64,000 nt of DNA from Clostridium estertheticum subsp. estertheticum (lineage in GTDB: Bacteria; Bacillota; Clostridia; Clostridiales; Clostridiaceae). Under the pieces are notes generated by a model, which saw only the letters and a list, made by a program, of their open reading frames with translations, had not been told where the DNA came from and did not search any database. Location: contig NZ_CP015756.1 of the NCBI RefSeq assembly GCF_001877035.1, forward strand, positions 4,393,001 through 4,457,000, written 5' to 3'. Shown piece by piece: positions 16,743 to 26,400 of the stretch; positions within the stretch are counted from its first letter, which is position 1, and each line of letters opens with the position of its first letter. The position numbers and the translations under genes are program-made.

Positions 16743-18062
16743 CTATTTTTCAATTATTTTTTCAATTGACTTTTCAACTAACTTCTTAATTTTAACTTTG
16801 CTAATTCTTTTACTATCACATTCTAATATAATAAATTCAAAATTTTCATAAATAATTTTATCATTCACTTGTGGGTATGAGCTTAGTTGTGAATAAACCC
16901 ATCCACCAATTGTATCAATGTTTTCTTCCTCTATATCTATACTTAACAGTTCGACAATATCCTCAATAAGAACTTTCCCATCTACACTGTAGCCACCATC
17001 TTCTGTTTTAATAATCTCATTAACCTCTTCATCAAACTCATCTTGAATCTCTCCAACTATTTCTTCTAAAATATCTTCAATAGTTAAAAGTCCAGATGTT
17101 CCTCCATATTCATCAATAATTATAGCCATTTGTACCTTATCTTTTTTAAATACTTTTAATAATTCACTTATTGATAATGATTCTGGAACAAATTTAATTT
17201 CACGGATAACATCCTCTATCTTTTGGCTATTCCCCTCAATTTTCTGTTTATACAAATCCTTAATATGTACAAACCCAACAACATTATCCTTACTATCCCT
17301 ACATACTGGATATCTTGTTAGCTGTTCATCTAAAGTAAATGCTATAATATCCTCAAAAGAATCTTCGAGGTAAATACATTCCATATCAGTTCTAGGTATC
17401 ATTATTTCTTTTACTGTTTTCTCTGAAAAATCAAATATATTATCTATAAAGGTTAATTCAGTTTTATCTATTAATCCATGATTATAACTTTCCTCAACTA
17501 ATAACTTTATTTCCTCATCAGTATGCGCTATGTCCTGTTCATCAACTAGTGATACACCAAACATCTTTAAAACTAAACTAGTACTATGGTTAAAAGCCCA
17601 CATTATTGGAAATGTTATATTATAAAACCAAACCAGTGGTAGCGCTGTATACATTGCTATCTTCTCTGTATTTATAATTGCGAGTGACTTTGGTACTAAC
17701 TCCCCAAGTACTATATGAAATCCAGTTATAAGTGAAAATCCTAAGATAAACGAAATTGAGTGCACAGCGGCTTCTGGCAGATCCATTAAGTTAAATAACG
17801 GCGTGAGCATTGCAGCTACTGCAGGTTCTCCTATCCATCCAAGCCCTAGGGATGCTAGCGTTATTCCTAGCTGACATGCAGATAGATACGAGTTCAAATC
17901 TTTTACAACCTTTAAAGTGTATTTTACATTTTGAGCTCCATCAAGTACTAATGTTTCTATCCTAGATTTTCTAACCTTTACCATTGCAAATTCTGTGGCA
18001 ACGAAAAAAGCATTCATAAATACCAGTAAAAATACGATAACAATGTTTATAAAAATAGTCAC
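16743..18062 (-). CDS. CNNM/CorC-type hemolysin-family membrane protein
   Basis: DUF21-CBS-CBS-CorC_HlyC architecture. The N-terminal DUF21 membrane domain (about 1-190) has four helices (IVIVFLLVFMNAFFVATEFA; ACQLGITLASLGLGWIGEP). The CBS pair (about 200-330) includes MIPRTDME and MAIIIDEYGGTSGLLTIEDI. The CorC domain (about 345-435) contains IDTIGGWVYSQL. Bacterial relatives export Mg2+ or affect Mg2+/Co2+ resistance. The start is GTG 18062, 8 nt after AAGGAG; the TTG at 18080 overlaps that site. A second copy lies immediately upstream. Confidence 0.88.
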   Translation of the reverse strand: MTIFINIVIVFLLVFMNAFFVATEFAMVKVRKSRIETLVLDGAQNVKYTLKVVKDLNSYLSACQLGITLASLGLGWIGEPAVAAMLTPLFNLMDLPEAAVHSISFILGFSLITGFHIVLGELVPKSLAIINTEKIAMYTALPLVWFYNITFPIMWAFNHSTSLVLKMFGVSLVDEQDIAHTDEEIKLLVEESYNHGLIDKTELTFIDNIFDFSEKTVKEIMIPRTDMECIYLEDSFEDIIAFTLDEQLTRYPVCRDSKDNVVGFVHIKDLYKQKIEGNSQKIEDVIREIKFVPESLSISELLKVFKKDKVQMAIIIDEYGGTSGLLTIEDILEEIVGEIQDEFDEEVNEIIKTEDGGYSVDGKVLIEDIVELLSIDIEEENIDTIGGWVYSQLSSYPQVNDKIIYENFEFIILECDSKRISKVKIKKLVEKSIEKIIEK

Positions 18063-18216
18063 TTTGATAACTCCTTCCAAGTCAACACATATACTTAGTA
18101 TTATCCATACTTAGTATATTATAATCATAACATACTTTCCTAATTATATAATACCATATTTATATACGAATTCAAATTTTCTTCATATAAAAAGTGTTAT
18201 AATTTACTCCACTTTA

Positions 18217-18248
18217 AATTACCCTACTTTACTAAAAGTAGGGTAATT
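18217..18248 (-). terminator. Hairpin after the second CNNM-type gene
   Basis: Strong stem AAATTACCCTAC / GTAGGGTAATT starting at the stop codon; the T run behind it is weak, so it may work as a partial terminator or RNA stabiliser. Confidence 0.5.
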
Positions 18249-18249
18249 C

Positions 18250-19566
18250 TTATATACATATTTTAATTTTTTCTATTCTTCGTTCGCGAACTTCCTCTAT
18301 TCTAAATATTACATCTCCATATTCAACAGTTCTCTCCTCATTTATCTTTGGAATACATCCCATAAGATTAATTAAAAAGCCTCCAATTGTGTTATAATCT
18401 TTGGAAACTAAATTTAAATCTAAATGCTCATTTAAATCATCTAAAGAAAGTAACCCACTTACTATATAAGTATTATTATCAACTTTCTTTATTTCTGGTT
18501 CCTCGTGATCATATTCATCTTCAATATTACCCATGATTTCTTCTGTAATGTCTTCAGTTGTAACTACCCCTGAAAATCCTCCATACTCATCTATAAGCAT
18601 CGCAATATGATTTTTAGAACTTTTCAATTCTTTAAATAATTCATCTATATTTTTATTTTCCTGAACAAAATAAGGTGAATGTAATATATTCTTAATATTT
18701 ACATTTTCAAAGCCATTTTCTCTTGCCTCTATCATAAAATCCTTCATATGAAGTATTCCTACGATATTATCAACATCACCCTCAAATACTGGCACTCTTG
18801 AATGACGCTCGATTAATAACTCATCTAAATATTCTGTAATAGGGTCATTTATATCAATCATATATACGTCAGTTCTTGGAGTCATAACTTCTCTTGCCAA
18901 TTTGTCATCAAACTCAATGATGTTATTTATCATTTCTTTTTCTGTTTCATTAATAATGCCGTGTTCCTGACCTACTTCTATAAGTGATTTTATCTCTTCC
19001 TTTGATAGCTTTTCCTCTTTGCTATCATGGCCAAGACCAGTGATTTTCACTAAAATATTGGTAGATACTGTTAGTAAGTTCACAAATGGTGTAACTAATT
19101 TAGATATATACATAATAGGTACTACCGAAAACATAGCAATAGCCTGAGAGTTCTGAAGCGCAATACGTTTTGGAAACAATTCTCCAAATACAAGTGTTAT
19201 ATAAGCAAGTCCAATTGTTATAACAACTAGAGCAACTCCTTCGCTATAAGGTACACTTATATTACTCAAAACGAGTGTTAGTTTACCTGCAATCGCTGTT
19301 GCCACATAAGCACTTGAAAAAAATCCTGCAAACGTAATACCCACCTGAATAGTCGATAAAAATTTTGTTGGCTTTTCTATAAGTCTTGATAATAGTATCG
19401 CCTTTTTATTACCTTCCTCTGCTAAATGTTTAATTTTGTTCTTGTTCAAAGATACTATTGCCATCTCTGCAGATGCAAAAAACGCATTTATCAGTGTTAA
19501 AATAACAATTAATATTAATTGCACCACTATATTGCTGTTAGGCATGGGCGCGGGTTCTGATTCCAT
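18250..19566 (-). CDS. CNNM/CorC-type hemolysin-family membrane protein, second copy
   Basis: Same four-part architecture as its neighbour: DUF21 domain (LIVILTLINAFFASAEMAIV, TIQVGITFAGFFSSAYVAT), CBS pair with MTPRTDVYMI and MLIDEYGGFSGVVTTEDI, and CorC domain with YNTIGGFLINLMG. 438 residues. The start is ATG 19566 after GAGGAGG; a TTG or ATG further upstream would place the ribosome site inside the gene. The two copies differ through most of their length, so the duplication is old. The likely job is divalent-cation (Mg2+) efflux or homeostasis, matching the presence of MgtE in the window. Confidence 0.88.
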   Translation of the reverse strand: MESEPAPMPNSNIVVQLILIVILTLINAFFASAEMAIVSLNKNKIKHLAEEGNKKAILLSRLIEKPTKFLSTIQVGITFAGFFSSAYVATAIAGKLTLVLSNISVPYSEGVALVVITIGLAYITLVFGELFPKRIALQNSQAIAMFSVVPIMYISKLVTPFVNLLTVSTNILVKITGLGHDSKEEKLSKEEIKSLIEVGQEHGIINETEKEMINNIIEFDDKLAREVMTPRTDVYMIDINDPITEYLDELLIERHSRVPVFEGDVDNIVGILHMKDFMIEARENGFENVNIKNILHSPYFVQENKNIDELFKELKSSKNHIAMLIDEYGGFSGVVTTEDITEEIMGNIEDEYDHEEPEIKKVDNNTYIVSGLLSLDDLNEHLDLNLVSKDYNTIGGFLINLMGCIPKINEERTVEYGDVIFRIEEVRERRIEKIKICI

Positions 19567-19671
19567 TAAAAATTCCTCCTCTAAAATAAAAGCTTTCCAT
19601 ACTATCATGATAACACAAAATTTAATACTTTGATTAATATTATAAAAATAATTTTATATTTCCACATGATT

Positions 19672-19704
19672 AAATAGGAACCAGCTTACAGCTAGTTCCT
19701 ATTT
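19672..19704 (-). terminator. Terminator of the 48-residue membrane protein gene
   Basis: Stem AAATAGGAACnAGCT / AGCTnGTTCCTATTT, strong, located about 50 nt beyond the stop. Confidence 0.6.
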
Positions 19705-19752
19705 AATTATGTATTTAATTTTAAATACTTATAATATATTATTTTATTAAAT

Positions 19753-19899
19753 TTATCTTTTCCCAGAAATTTTATCAACAAGAAACACTATTACAGCGAT
19801 TACTAGCAACATATGTATCAATCCGCCACCAATTTTAAGTATAAACCCTACAACCCAAAAGAATACTACTATTCCGCCTATCCAACGTAAAAGCCCCAT
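19753..19899 (-). CDS. Small lmo0937-like membrane protein
   Basis: 48 residues with two hydrophobic helices around a central GGG: VVFFWVVGFILKI, GGGLIHMLLVIAVIVFL, then a basic tail DKISGKR. This is the pattern of the lmo0937/DUF5670 family of tiny stress-related membrane proteins seen across Firmicutes; the function is unknown. AGGGTGG lies 8 nt before the ATG. It stands alone with its own terminator. Confidence 0.8.
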   Translation of the reverse strand: MGLLRWIGGIVVFFWVVGFILKIGGGLIHMLLVIAVIVFLVDKISGKR

Positions 19900-20030
19900 A
19901 TAACACACCACCCTTCATATATACCTATTTACTAGTCATCCTTAAATATTTGATAATTATATCAAGAAACTAGTATATTTGCAATACTATCTCTACCTTT
20001 TTTCCCTATTTTTCGACTCTTAAACAATTA

Positions 20031-21158
20031 TTAATTTGTTACAAGTCCTAAAATTTTTACAGAACCTTTCTTAATTACGTAGGAAATCTCAATCCTTATC
20101 TTATGGTTTTCCCTAAAATTATAAGCTATTAAATCAGAATAGCTAACCTGGAATGTTGAATTAGTGTTAATTTCTTTTATAAAGTTATCATCTATAAATA
20201 CTTTGAACTTTCCACCATTAGGTTTTCGGAGGAAATGTATAATTGCTACACTCTTAGTTGTATTAAAAGTTAAATTTTCTGAAACCTCATTTCCAATAAA
20301 TCCATTTTCTATAGTAAACCCATTATTTAAATCCGGCGAATTATTAAAAACAAAATCAGTTAATTTTTTAGTGTTATTGTATAATACACTACAATCAATA
20401 TCTGTTTTTTTATTAGATAAGTAATTATCGTTTATAACCTTTTCAATTGTTTTAGCATAATAAACATATCCTTTGCCATTAGGGTGTACCAAATCATTAG
20501 ATAAATAAGAATAGAGCTTTCCTGAATTATTAAATGCCCCCACTGTATCAGCGTACTGAAGATTATAATGCTCCGCTAAATCCTCTATAACCTTTGAATA
20601 ATCATTATACTGTCTAAATGAGCTTTCTATAATTGGTATTATTTCTATATTAGGATTTAATTTTTTAAGTTTAATTATAATACTCTCATAAAACATTCTA
20701 AATTGTTTTGGTTTTATATTAAATTGGTCATTTTGTCCTAAACATATAAATACCACATCATATTGTTTTGTAAGTTTAGCATTGTTTAGCTCAACCCAAG
20801 CACGTATTCCCGTTGTACTTCCTCCCGTAATAGGATCAGTTGTTATGGTTGATCTATACTTTTTCTGCACATCTTTTATTACTACATTAATCCACTTTTC
20901 ATGAAAATTAGATGTACCTGTACTTTGAGCTATGCTGTCTCCGACTACCAAAGCATTTATATCCTTCTTTTGATGAAGTTTCTGATAAAAATTCAAATCT
21001 GAAATTCTACCTACCTCACCTCGATTTATTACATTTTGCTGCTCAACTAAATTCAAATTTCCTTTTATTTTTGTCTTGTTATGAATAATCACCACAATAA
21101 AAATTAAGCTCACTAACACGACTAAAAACATATACGAAATTCCTATATTCTTTTTCAT
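20031..21158 (-). CDS. Membrane-anchored SGNH/GDSL esterase
   Basis: Secreted or membrane-tethered hydrolase. Residues 8-27 form a signal anchor. The SGNH catalytic blocks are complete: GDS at 73-75 (VVGDSIAQSTG, nucleophile S75), Gly in TTGIRAW (about 117), GQND at 141-144, and DLVHPNGKG with D222 and H225. A C-terminal beta-rich region (about 250-375) may bind sugar. Such enzymes usually remove acetyl groups from surface polysaccharides. Its neighbour is the membrane 4,6-dehydratase of polysaccharide synthesis, which supports that role. AGGAG is 8 nt before the ATG. Confidence 0.85.
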   Translation of the reverse strand: MKKNIGISYMFLVVLVSLIFIVVIIHNKTKIKGNLNLVEQQNVINRGEVGRISDLNFYQKLHQKKDINALVVGDSIAQSTGTSNFHEKWINVVIKDVQKKYRSTITTDPITGGSTTGIRAWVELNNAKLTKQYDVVFICLGQNDQFNIKPKQFRMFYESIIIKLKKLNPNIEIIPIIESSFRQYNDYSKVIEDLAEHYNLQYADTVGAFNNSGKLYSYLSNDLVHPNGKGYVYYAKTIEKVINDNYLSNKKTDIDCSVLYNNTKKLTDFVFNNSPDLNNGFTIENGFIGNEVSENLTFNTTKSVAIIHFLRKPNGGKFKVFIDDNFIKEINTNSTFQVSYSDLIAYNFRENHKIRIEISYVIKKGSVKILGLVTN

Positions 21159-21210
21159 GTAAAATCACTCCTTAAGTTCTAATTAGTCATAAATTAATTA
21201 GTTCATAATA

Positions 21211-21254
21211 AAAAAGAACCACCCAAACGCAAATATGCATTTGGGTGGTTCTTC
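21211..21254 (-). terminator. Terminator of the 4,6-dehydratase gene
   Basis: Near-perfect stem AAGAACCACCCAAA / TTTGGGTGGTTCTT followed by T on the minus strand. Confidence 0.85.
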
Positions 21255-21289
21255 TAACTTAACTTAGCCATTGAAAAGTGGTCTAAAAG

Positions 21290-23152
21290 CTAGACAGCTT
21301 GATCATCCTCACCACCGGTTTTTTTATAAGTAGGAACAATGTCTTTAATTTTATTAGTTAATGCATCAACATCATTTGCCTCAATAATTACCGCAAGCTC
21401 CTTCATTCTTTCTTTCATTACTCCTAAATCACTAAAAGTAGGTTTGCCAATAAAAATCTTCGCATGTTCAGTATTAGTAAGTCCTTCTTCACTCATTAAC
21501 AGTTCTTCATAAAGTTTTTCGCCCGGACGTAGCCCCGTAACTTCAATTTTAATATCTTTATTTGGCTCAAACCCCGAAAGTTTTATTAAATCCCAAGCTA
21601 AATCATATATTTTAACAGGCTTTCCCATGTCTAAAACAAAGATTTCTCCCCCTTGGGCATAAGCACCTGATTGAAGCACTAATTGTGCAGCTTCTGGAAT
21701 AGTCATAAAGAATCTTGTTATATATTTGTTAGTAAGTGTCACTGGGCCACCATGAGCTATTTGGTTTTTAAATAATGGTATAACCGATCCATTGCTTCCC
21801 AGAACATTTCCAAATCTCACTGCTACAAAATGTGTCTTACTTATCTTATCCATAGATTGTATAATCATCTCACACATTCTCTTAGTAGCACCCATAACGT
21901 TAGTTGGATTTACTGCTTTATCTGTTGATATCATCACAAATCTTTCAACATTAAACCTATGAGCACACTCTGCTACATTATAAGTACCAAACACATTGTT
22001 TTTTATTGCTTCCATAGGACTTTCTTCCATTAGTGGAACATGTTTGTGCGCCGCCGCATGGAAAACTATATCCGGTGAATACTTTGTAAAAACATCTTCA
22101 AGTCTTTTTTTATCTCGAACAGATCCTATAAGTACCTTTAAATCTAATTTTGGGTATTTATACTTAAGTTCAATTTGCAAATCATAAGCATTGTTTTCAT
22201 ATATATCAAAAACAATTAATTGTTTAGGTGCAAATTTTATAATTTGACGACATAATTCAGATCCAATAGACCCTCCGCCACCTGTTACTAAGATTGTTTT
22301 GTTTTGAATATAACCTGCAATACCCTCTGTATCAAGCACTACTGCTTTACGTCCAAGTAAATCCTCAATGTCTACTTTTCTAATTTGACTTAATGAAACT
22401 TTTCCATTTATTATTTCATACATACCAGGAATAATTTCTATTTTACACTTTGTTTTTTTACATATTTCTAGTATTTGTTGTTTATCCTCATCCTCTATAG
22501 TTGGAATGGCTATAAGAATAGTTTCTATATCTTTTGCTTTTGCAATAGACAAAATATCTTTCCTATTTCCTAAAACCTTTACTCCCAAAATGTTTTTCCC
22601 TTTTTTATAAGGTTCATCATCAATTACAGCTATAGGCGTATAATTAGCTTGACTGCTGCTTTTCATTTCTTTTATAACCATAGCTGCAGCTGCCCCAGCA
22701 CCAATTATCATTACTCTATTTCTATCATTCTTACTGACATTGCAATTAATAATACCCGTAAATCTTTCATAGACTCTAAATGACATCCTAAACCCAAGTA
22801 TAAAAAGAATACTAAAAGCACAAGCGAGTATACTTACTCCATATGTAAATGGATGTCCGATAATTCTAACAAATGCAATTGTTATAATATCTGCAGCAAT
22901 ACACCCGCCAATAGCTAACATAAACTCATCTACACTTGCATAACTCCAAAGACTTTCATAAAGTTTGAATAGATAAAAACACGCTATGTAAATAACTGTT
23001 ACTATTATCGCTATCTCTTTATAATCATTTGAATAAAATTTGAAATTTCTATAGTTATACCTAAAATAGAAAGCTAATATATATGCTAAGTTTATTAAAA
23101 CTGCATCGCTTAGTATTAGTATCGGCTTTTTCCATTTTCCTAAAGCTTTCAC
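21290..23152 (-). CDS. Membrane nucleotide-sugar 4,6-dehydratase (CapD/PglF type)
   Basis: 620-residue polysaccharide-synthesis enzyme. Four N-terminal helices (about 10-130), a first Rossmann domain (VMIIGAGAAAAMVIKEM, about 145) and a second SDR domain (VTGGGGSIGSELCRQI, about 287) are visible. The catalytic region STDKAVNPTNVMGATKR carries Met in place of the usual SDR Tyr, as in PglF/WbpM/FlaA1-type UDP-GlcNAc 4,6-dehydratases. RFGNVLGSNGSVIPLF completes the family. The product would be a UDP-4-keto-6-deoxy sugar, a precursor of bacillosamine or related sugars. The start is GTG 23152, 8 nt after AGAGG; GTG 23161 overlaps that site. No aminotransferase follows, so the next enzymes are elsewhere. 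Confidence 0.9.
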   Translation of the reverse strand: MKALGKWKKPILILSDAVLINLAYILAFYFRYNYRNFKFYSNDYKEIAIIVTVIYIACFYLFKLYESLWSYASVDEFMLAIGGCIAADIITIAFVRIIGHPFTYGVSILACAFSILFILGFRMSFRVYERFTGIINCNVSKNDRNRVMIIGAGAAAAMVIKEMKSSSQANYTPIAVIDDEPYKKGKNILGVKVLGNRKDILSIAKAKDIETILIAIPTIEDEDKQQILEICKKTKCKIEIIPGMYEIINGKVSLSQIRKVDIEDLLGRKAVVLDTEGIAGYIQNKTILVTGGGGSIGSELCRQIIKFAPKQLIVFDIYENNAYDLQIELKYKYPKLDLKVLIGSVRDKKRLEDVFTKYSPDIVFHAAAHKHVPLMEESPMEAIKNNVFGTYNVAECAHRFNVERFVMISTDKAVNPTNVMGATKRMCEMIIQSMDKISKTHFVAVRFGNVLGSNGSVIPLFKNQIAHGGPVTLTNKYITRFFMTIPEAAQLVLQSGAYAQGGEIFVLDMGKPVKIYDLAWDLIKLSGFEPNKDIKIEVTGLRPGEKLYEELLMSEEGLTNTEHAKIFIGKPTFSDLGVMKERMKELAVIIEANDVDALTNKIKDIVPTYKKTGGEDDQAV

Positions 23153-23342
23153 AATATACACCTCTTCTTTATGTTTCTCAAAATTTGTTCTCTTAATATT
23201 ATATCATCATTTTTGCTATTAAACATCTTTTCAATAAAAAACCACAAAAATTCCTATTTTCATAATTAATTTTATAAAATCCACAAAATAATATTAAGGT
23301 AATGGAGGTGTTGATCCATGTATTATGGGTTAATTATCCACT

Positions 23343-24017
23343 CTAAAATTTAATAACACCATCTTCTATTTCAATTATTCTATCTGTTTTTTTTGCTATT
23401 CTCTCATCGTGGGTTATTATTATGAAAGTAGTTCCAAGTTCTTTATTTATATCTCTAAATATATTATATATAACTTCAGAAGTTTTAGAATCCAAATTTC
23501 CCGTTGGTTCATCTGCAAGTATTATCTTAGGGCTGTTCATAAGAGCCCTTGCAATTGCGACCCTTTGCTGCTCTCCACCTGACAAATCATAAACTTTATT
23601 TTTCTTAACCTTTGGAAGTCCCACAAGTTCCAAAAGTTCTTTTGCTTTTTCAGAAGTTTTTCTACCGCAAAATATGTCTCTTATAGATCTAGGCATAATG
23701 ACATTCTCGATAGCGTTAAACTCTGGTAATAAATGATGAAATTGAAATACAAATCCTACTTCACGGTTTCGAATATCAGCTAAAACCCTTCTACTCATCT
23801 TATCTATTCTTCTGCCTTCCAATTCAACTTGTCCACTTGTAGGCCTATCAAGCATTCCTATTATATTTAATAAGGTCGTTTTACCACTACCTGATGCCCC
23901 TATAATAGAATTAAAAGAACCTTTATCAATAGATAAATTTATATTGTTTAATACCTGTGTTTTCACTCTTTTTCCATAAATTTTATTAATATCTTTAAGT
24001 TCTATAATGCTATCCAT
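23343..24017 (-). CDS. MacB/LolD-like ABC ATPase
   Basis: 224 residues, complete ABC domain: Walker A GASGSGKTT, Q-loop VFQFHHLLPEF, signature LSGGEQQRVAIARAL, Walker B IILADEPTGNLD, switch His ITHDERIA. The GNLD after Walker B is typical of the LolD/MacB/FtsE group, which powers mechanical export or lipoprotein and antibiotic efflux rather than uptake. It overlaps the permease gene by 8 bp, so the two are translated together. No periplasmic adaptor gene is present. Confidence 0.93.
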   Translation of the reverse strand: MDSIIELKDINKIYGKRVKTQVLNNINLSIDKGSFNSIIGASGSGKTTLLNIIGMLDRPTSGQVELEGRRIDKMSRRVLADIRNREVGFVFQFHHLLPEFNAIENVIMPRSIRDIFCGRKTSEKAKELLELVGLPKVKKNKVYDLSGGEQQRVAIARALMNSPKIILADEPTGNLDSKTSEVIYNIFRDINKELGTTFIIITHDERIAKKTDRIIEIEDGVIKF

Positions 24018-25167
24018 TTTTTATAACCTCCACAGGAGTTAATTTAAAAGATTTTAAAGCTGGAAAAAATGCCGCTGAAGTTGATGCTATTATATCAATA
24101 ATACATATTTTGATTATAAAATTATAATTAACAATTATATTAACTATAGGTTTTCCATCAACTGATGACACTATATATCTATTAAACCCTTTTACATACA
24201 AATAGGTTAACCCCACACCAATACATGTGCCAACTACACCTAAAATAAAAGCTTGAATTAAAAATATAAGGGCAGCAGAACCATCTTTTATTCCCATAGC
24301 CTTTAAAATACCTATTTGCTTGTATTTTTGAACCACACTTATACTCATTATACTTATTATACTTAAAACAGCAGCAATCATTACACTAAGTTGAATTATT
24401 AGGCTACATACTTTTTCACCCATTATAGCGCTTACTAATAACTTGTTCTGATCTTTCCAATTTTCTATTACTAAATTTTTATCATTTAACCCTTTTTTTA
24501 AATTACTTGCAATAATGTCTGCATTATAAGGATCACTCGTAGTTAATTCCATAGATGTTGCAGCATTACCAATCCCCGCCAAGTTCTGAGCAGTTTTAAA
24601 ATTCGTAATAACTAAAATTTTATTAATTTTTATTGTATCAAAATCATAAAATCCTACGGCTTTTAGGACCGTCTTTCGATTATCAGCCGTTATTATATTA
24701 ATGTTATCATTTATTTTTAACCCTAATTTTTCACTAAGTTCCTTACCAATCAATACTTCTCCAGAATTTTTGACAGTTCTTCCTTTATAAATTTTATCTT
24801 TAATATTATATAATGACTCTAAATCTTTAGAAACAAATCCACTAATTTGTATAGGCTCCGTCATATTTCTACTGTTAAGAGATGCATTATATCCAACTAC
24901 TGGCGCCACCGATGTTATCCTACCATCCAGCTTTTTAATTTTGTCTGCCTTGACCTGATAATCCTTTATTATATTGTTTTTAGGATTGATCGTTATATGA
25001 GTTGAATTCCCCACGACTTTATCAATTAAAGAGGTTTCTAGACCTGCACTTAGTATACCAACAAATACTTGTACCGAAATTCCTATGGCAATTCCTAAAA
25101 CTATTACCAATGTTTGAATTTTACTGTTTATTAAGAATCTCCAGGCTATTTTTATTGCTGTAAACAT
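24010..25167 (-). CDS. FtsX/MacB-like ABC permease
   Basis: 385 residues in MacB topology: helix 1 (about 15-37, LVIVLGIAIGISVQVFVGIL), an extracellular MacB_PCD-type domain (about 40-245), then three C-terminal helices of the FtsX domain. The last part has IMSISVVQKYKQIGILKAMG and ends PALKSFKLTPVEVIKNG, both family hallmarks. With the ATPase it forms a complete transporter, probably exporting a peptide, lipid or antibiotic. Its substrate cannot be deduced. GAGGG lies just upstream of the ATG. Confidence 0.9.
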   Translation of the reverse strand: MFTAIKIAWRFLINSKIQTLVIVLGIAIGISVQVFVGILSAGLETSLIDKVVGNSTHITINPKNNIIKDYQVKADKIKKLDGRITSVAPVVGYNASLNSRNMTEPIQISGFVSKDLESLYNIKDKIYKGRTVKNSGEVLIGKELSEKLGLKINDNINIITADNRKTVLKAVGFYDFDTIKINKILVITNFKTAQNLAGIGNAATSMELTTSDPYNADIIASNLKKGLNDKNLVIENWKDQNKLLVSAIMGEKVCSLIIQLSVMIAAVLSIISIMSISVVQKYKQIGILKAMGIKDGSAALIFLIQAFILGVVGTCIGVGLTYLYVKGFNRYIVSSVDGKPIVNIIVNYNFIIKICIIDIIASTSAAFFPALKSFKLTPVEVIKNG

Positions 25168-25361
25168 ACCCTCTAGCCTCCGCTTATTTTTTATTATAAA
25201 GTTTTATCATAATTTAACAGTTTTCAATAAATATAAACTTATACCATTTATTCTATCACACAATGTCATATTTCTCTATAAATATACAATTAACCCACCA
25301 AACTATGAATTCCTATTGTTTATTCTTATAAATACATAGAAAGTAATTAATTAGAATATAT

Positions 25362-25409
25362 AAAACCAAAAATAATTAGCATCATTTCGCTAGTTATCCT
25401 TGGTTTTTT
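25362..25409. terminator. Orphan hairpin
   Basis: AAAACCAAnnATAAnTAGC (25362-25380) pairs with GCTAGTTATnnTTGGTTTT (25389-25407), followed by T on both strands. It looks like a terminator, yet no gene ends here. The rest of the gap from 25168 to 25475 is AT-rich and shows nothing else recognisable. It may end a small RNA starting in the gap. Confidence 0.4.
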
Positions 25410-25475
25410 GCAATTATTTTAGATTATTCAAACTGGAATTTAGTGAAATGTTTTTTTACGGTATAATTGCAAAAA

Positions 25476-25538
25476 TGAAACTATATTGATAAGGTAACCG
25501 TTATATAAGTATAATCATTAAAAGGTTATACAGTTTCA
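25476..25538 (+). promoter_or_regulatory. Promoter embedded in an imperfect palindrome
   Basis: TTGATA (25486-25491) and TATAAT (25510-25515), spacer 18, form a good promoter. It lies within an imperfect inverted repeat: TGAAACTATA plus GGTAACC (25476-25499) facing GGTTATACAGTTTCA (25524-25538). The arrangement suits an operator for a dimeric repressor, controlling the 42-residue protein downstream. No candidate regulator is adjacent. Confidence 0.45.
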
Positions 25539-25568
25539 CTCATTTTAATAGAAGAGGACGTGTTCTTT

Positions 25569-25697
25569 ATGAAATATATAGTTTTAGTAATAATATTAAC
25601 TATTGCGTATGTTTTATTATGTAGCTTAATGAAAGCAGCTAGTAAAACAACCCCCTCACTGCAAGGTAACAAACATAATAAAGGTAGAAATAATTAA
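25569..25697 (+). CDS. Small membrane protein, 42 residues
   Basis: One hydrophobic helix (about 3-20, IVLVIILTIAYVLLCSL) followed by a polar, basic tail ending NKHNKGRNN. The residues LLCS could form a short lipobox-like site, but this is weak. A GAGGACG site 9 nt upstream of the ATG and a good promoter 55-80 nt upstream support expression. No family was recognised. It converges on the truncated glycosyltransferase gene. Confidence 0.5.
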   Translation: MKYIVLVIILTIAYVLLCSLMKAASKTTPSLQGNKHNKGRNN

Positions 25698-25723
25698 ACA
25701 ATATTAGAGTATTTTTATATAAT

Positions 25724-26227
25724 TCATCGATTACAAATCACACATTTTTCGCCATTACCACACTCCGTACATGTTTTCACTCCTGAACCAATAGTTTTAA
25801 CTTTAGGACATATTTCGAAATAATCATGTGCTGTGAATATAATTTTTATATCCATTTTATTCGCAGCGGATATAAACTCTTCATCTAAGTTCACCAATGT
25901 ATGAATATGTATGATATTAACCTCGATAGTTTTTAAGAAATCAGTATATATATTAAAACCCATATGTTTAAGCGATACTTTAGGATCATGTTCTCCGCTG
26001 AGTAATGTAGCGGAAATCGGATTATTTATTTCATATACTTTTATATTGTTAAAGGATTTATTCTTTATGATTTTTAATTCTCTATCTATTGAAATATTTC
26101 CTGGATATACTAATGAAACTTCATTACCATTAGCTACTTGGCGTACCATAATATTTTCTGGCTGTTTCGCTAATCCCCCTGTGTTAACCGGAGGCAATCC
26201 AAGTGCATAATGCAAAATTTTAATCAC
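25724..26227 (-). pseudogene. Truncated GT4 glycosyltransferase (N-terminal half)
   Basis: 167 residues that align end to end with residues 1 to about 170 of the GT4 enzyme at 33488-34882. Shared are HYxLGLPPxxTGG, NPI-LLSG, IHIHTL-LD, IFT-HDYF-ICPKV and the Cys motif ending CNR. The copy stops with TGA right after CNR, where the intact paralog runs on for another 290 residues with the nucleotide-sugar domain. It therefore lacks the catalytic half and cannot be a working transferase. The start is GTG 26227, 5 nt after AGGAGG. It is either a decayed duplicate or an acceptor-domain-only protein. Confidence 0.75.
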
Positions 26228-26400
26228 ACTCACCTCCTATATTAATAAAAAAGCAGATCATCATTTTGCGTTATTATGACAAATCGTGGGATAAAATGCC
26301 ACCTTCCTTACGTATCTCTTCTGATTCTCCTTTAATTATAACATTAATTGCTATGGATGTCGTAATACTAAAAAAAGCTAACAAAATCTACTTTTTTCAT

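Noticed and set aside
23319-23354. 11-codon frame after a TGGAGGTG site
   Set aside because: Too short, overlaps the end of the ABC ATPase gene and has no promoter.
26274-26384. 36-codon minus-strand frame (hydrophobic start, polar end HDLS) after rfbD
   Set aside because: It looks like the C-terminus of a membrane protein but starts at a TTG without a ribosome site; possibly a gene remnant, not callable.
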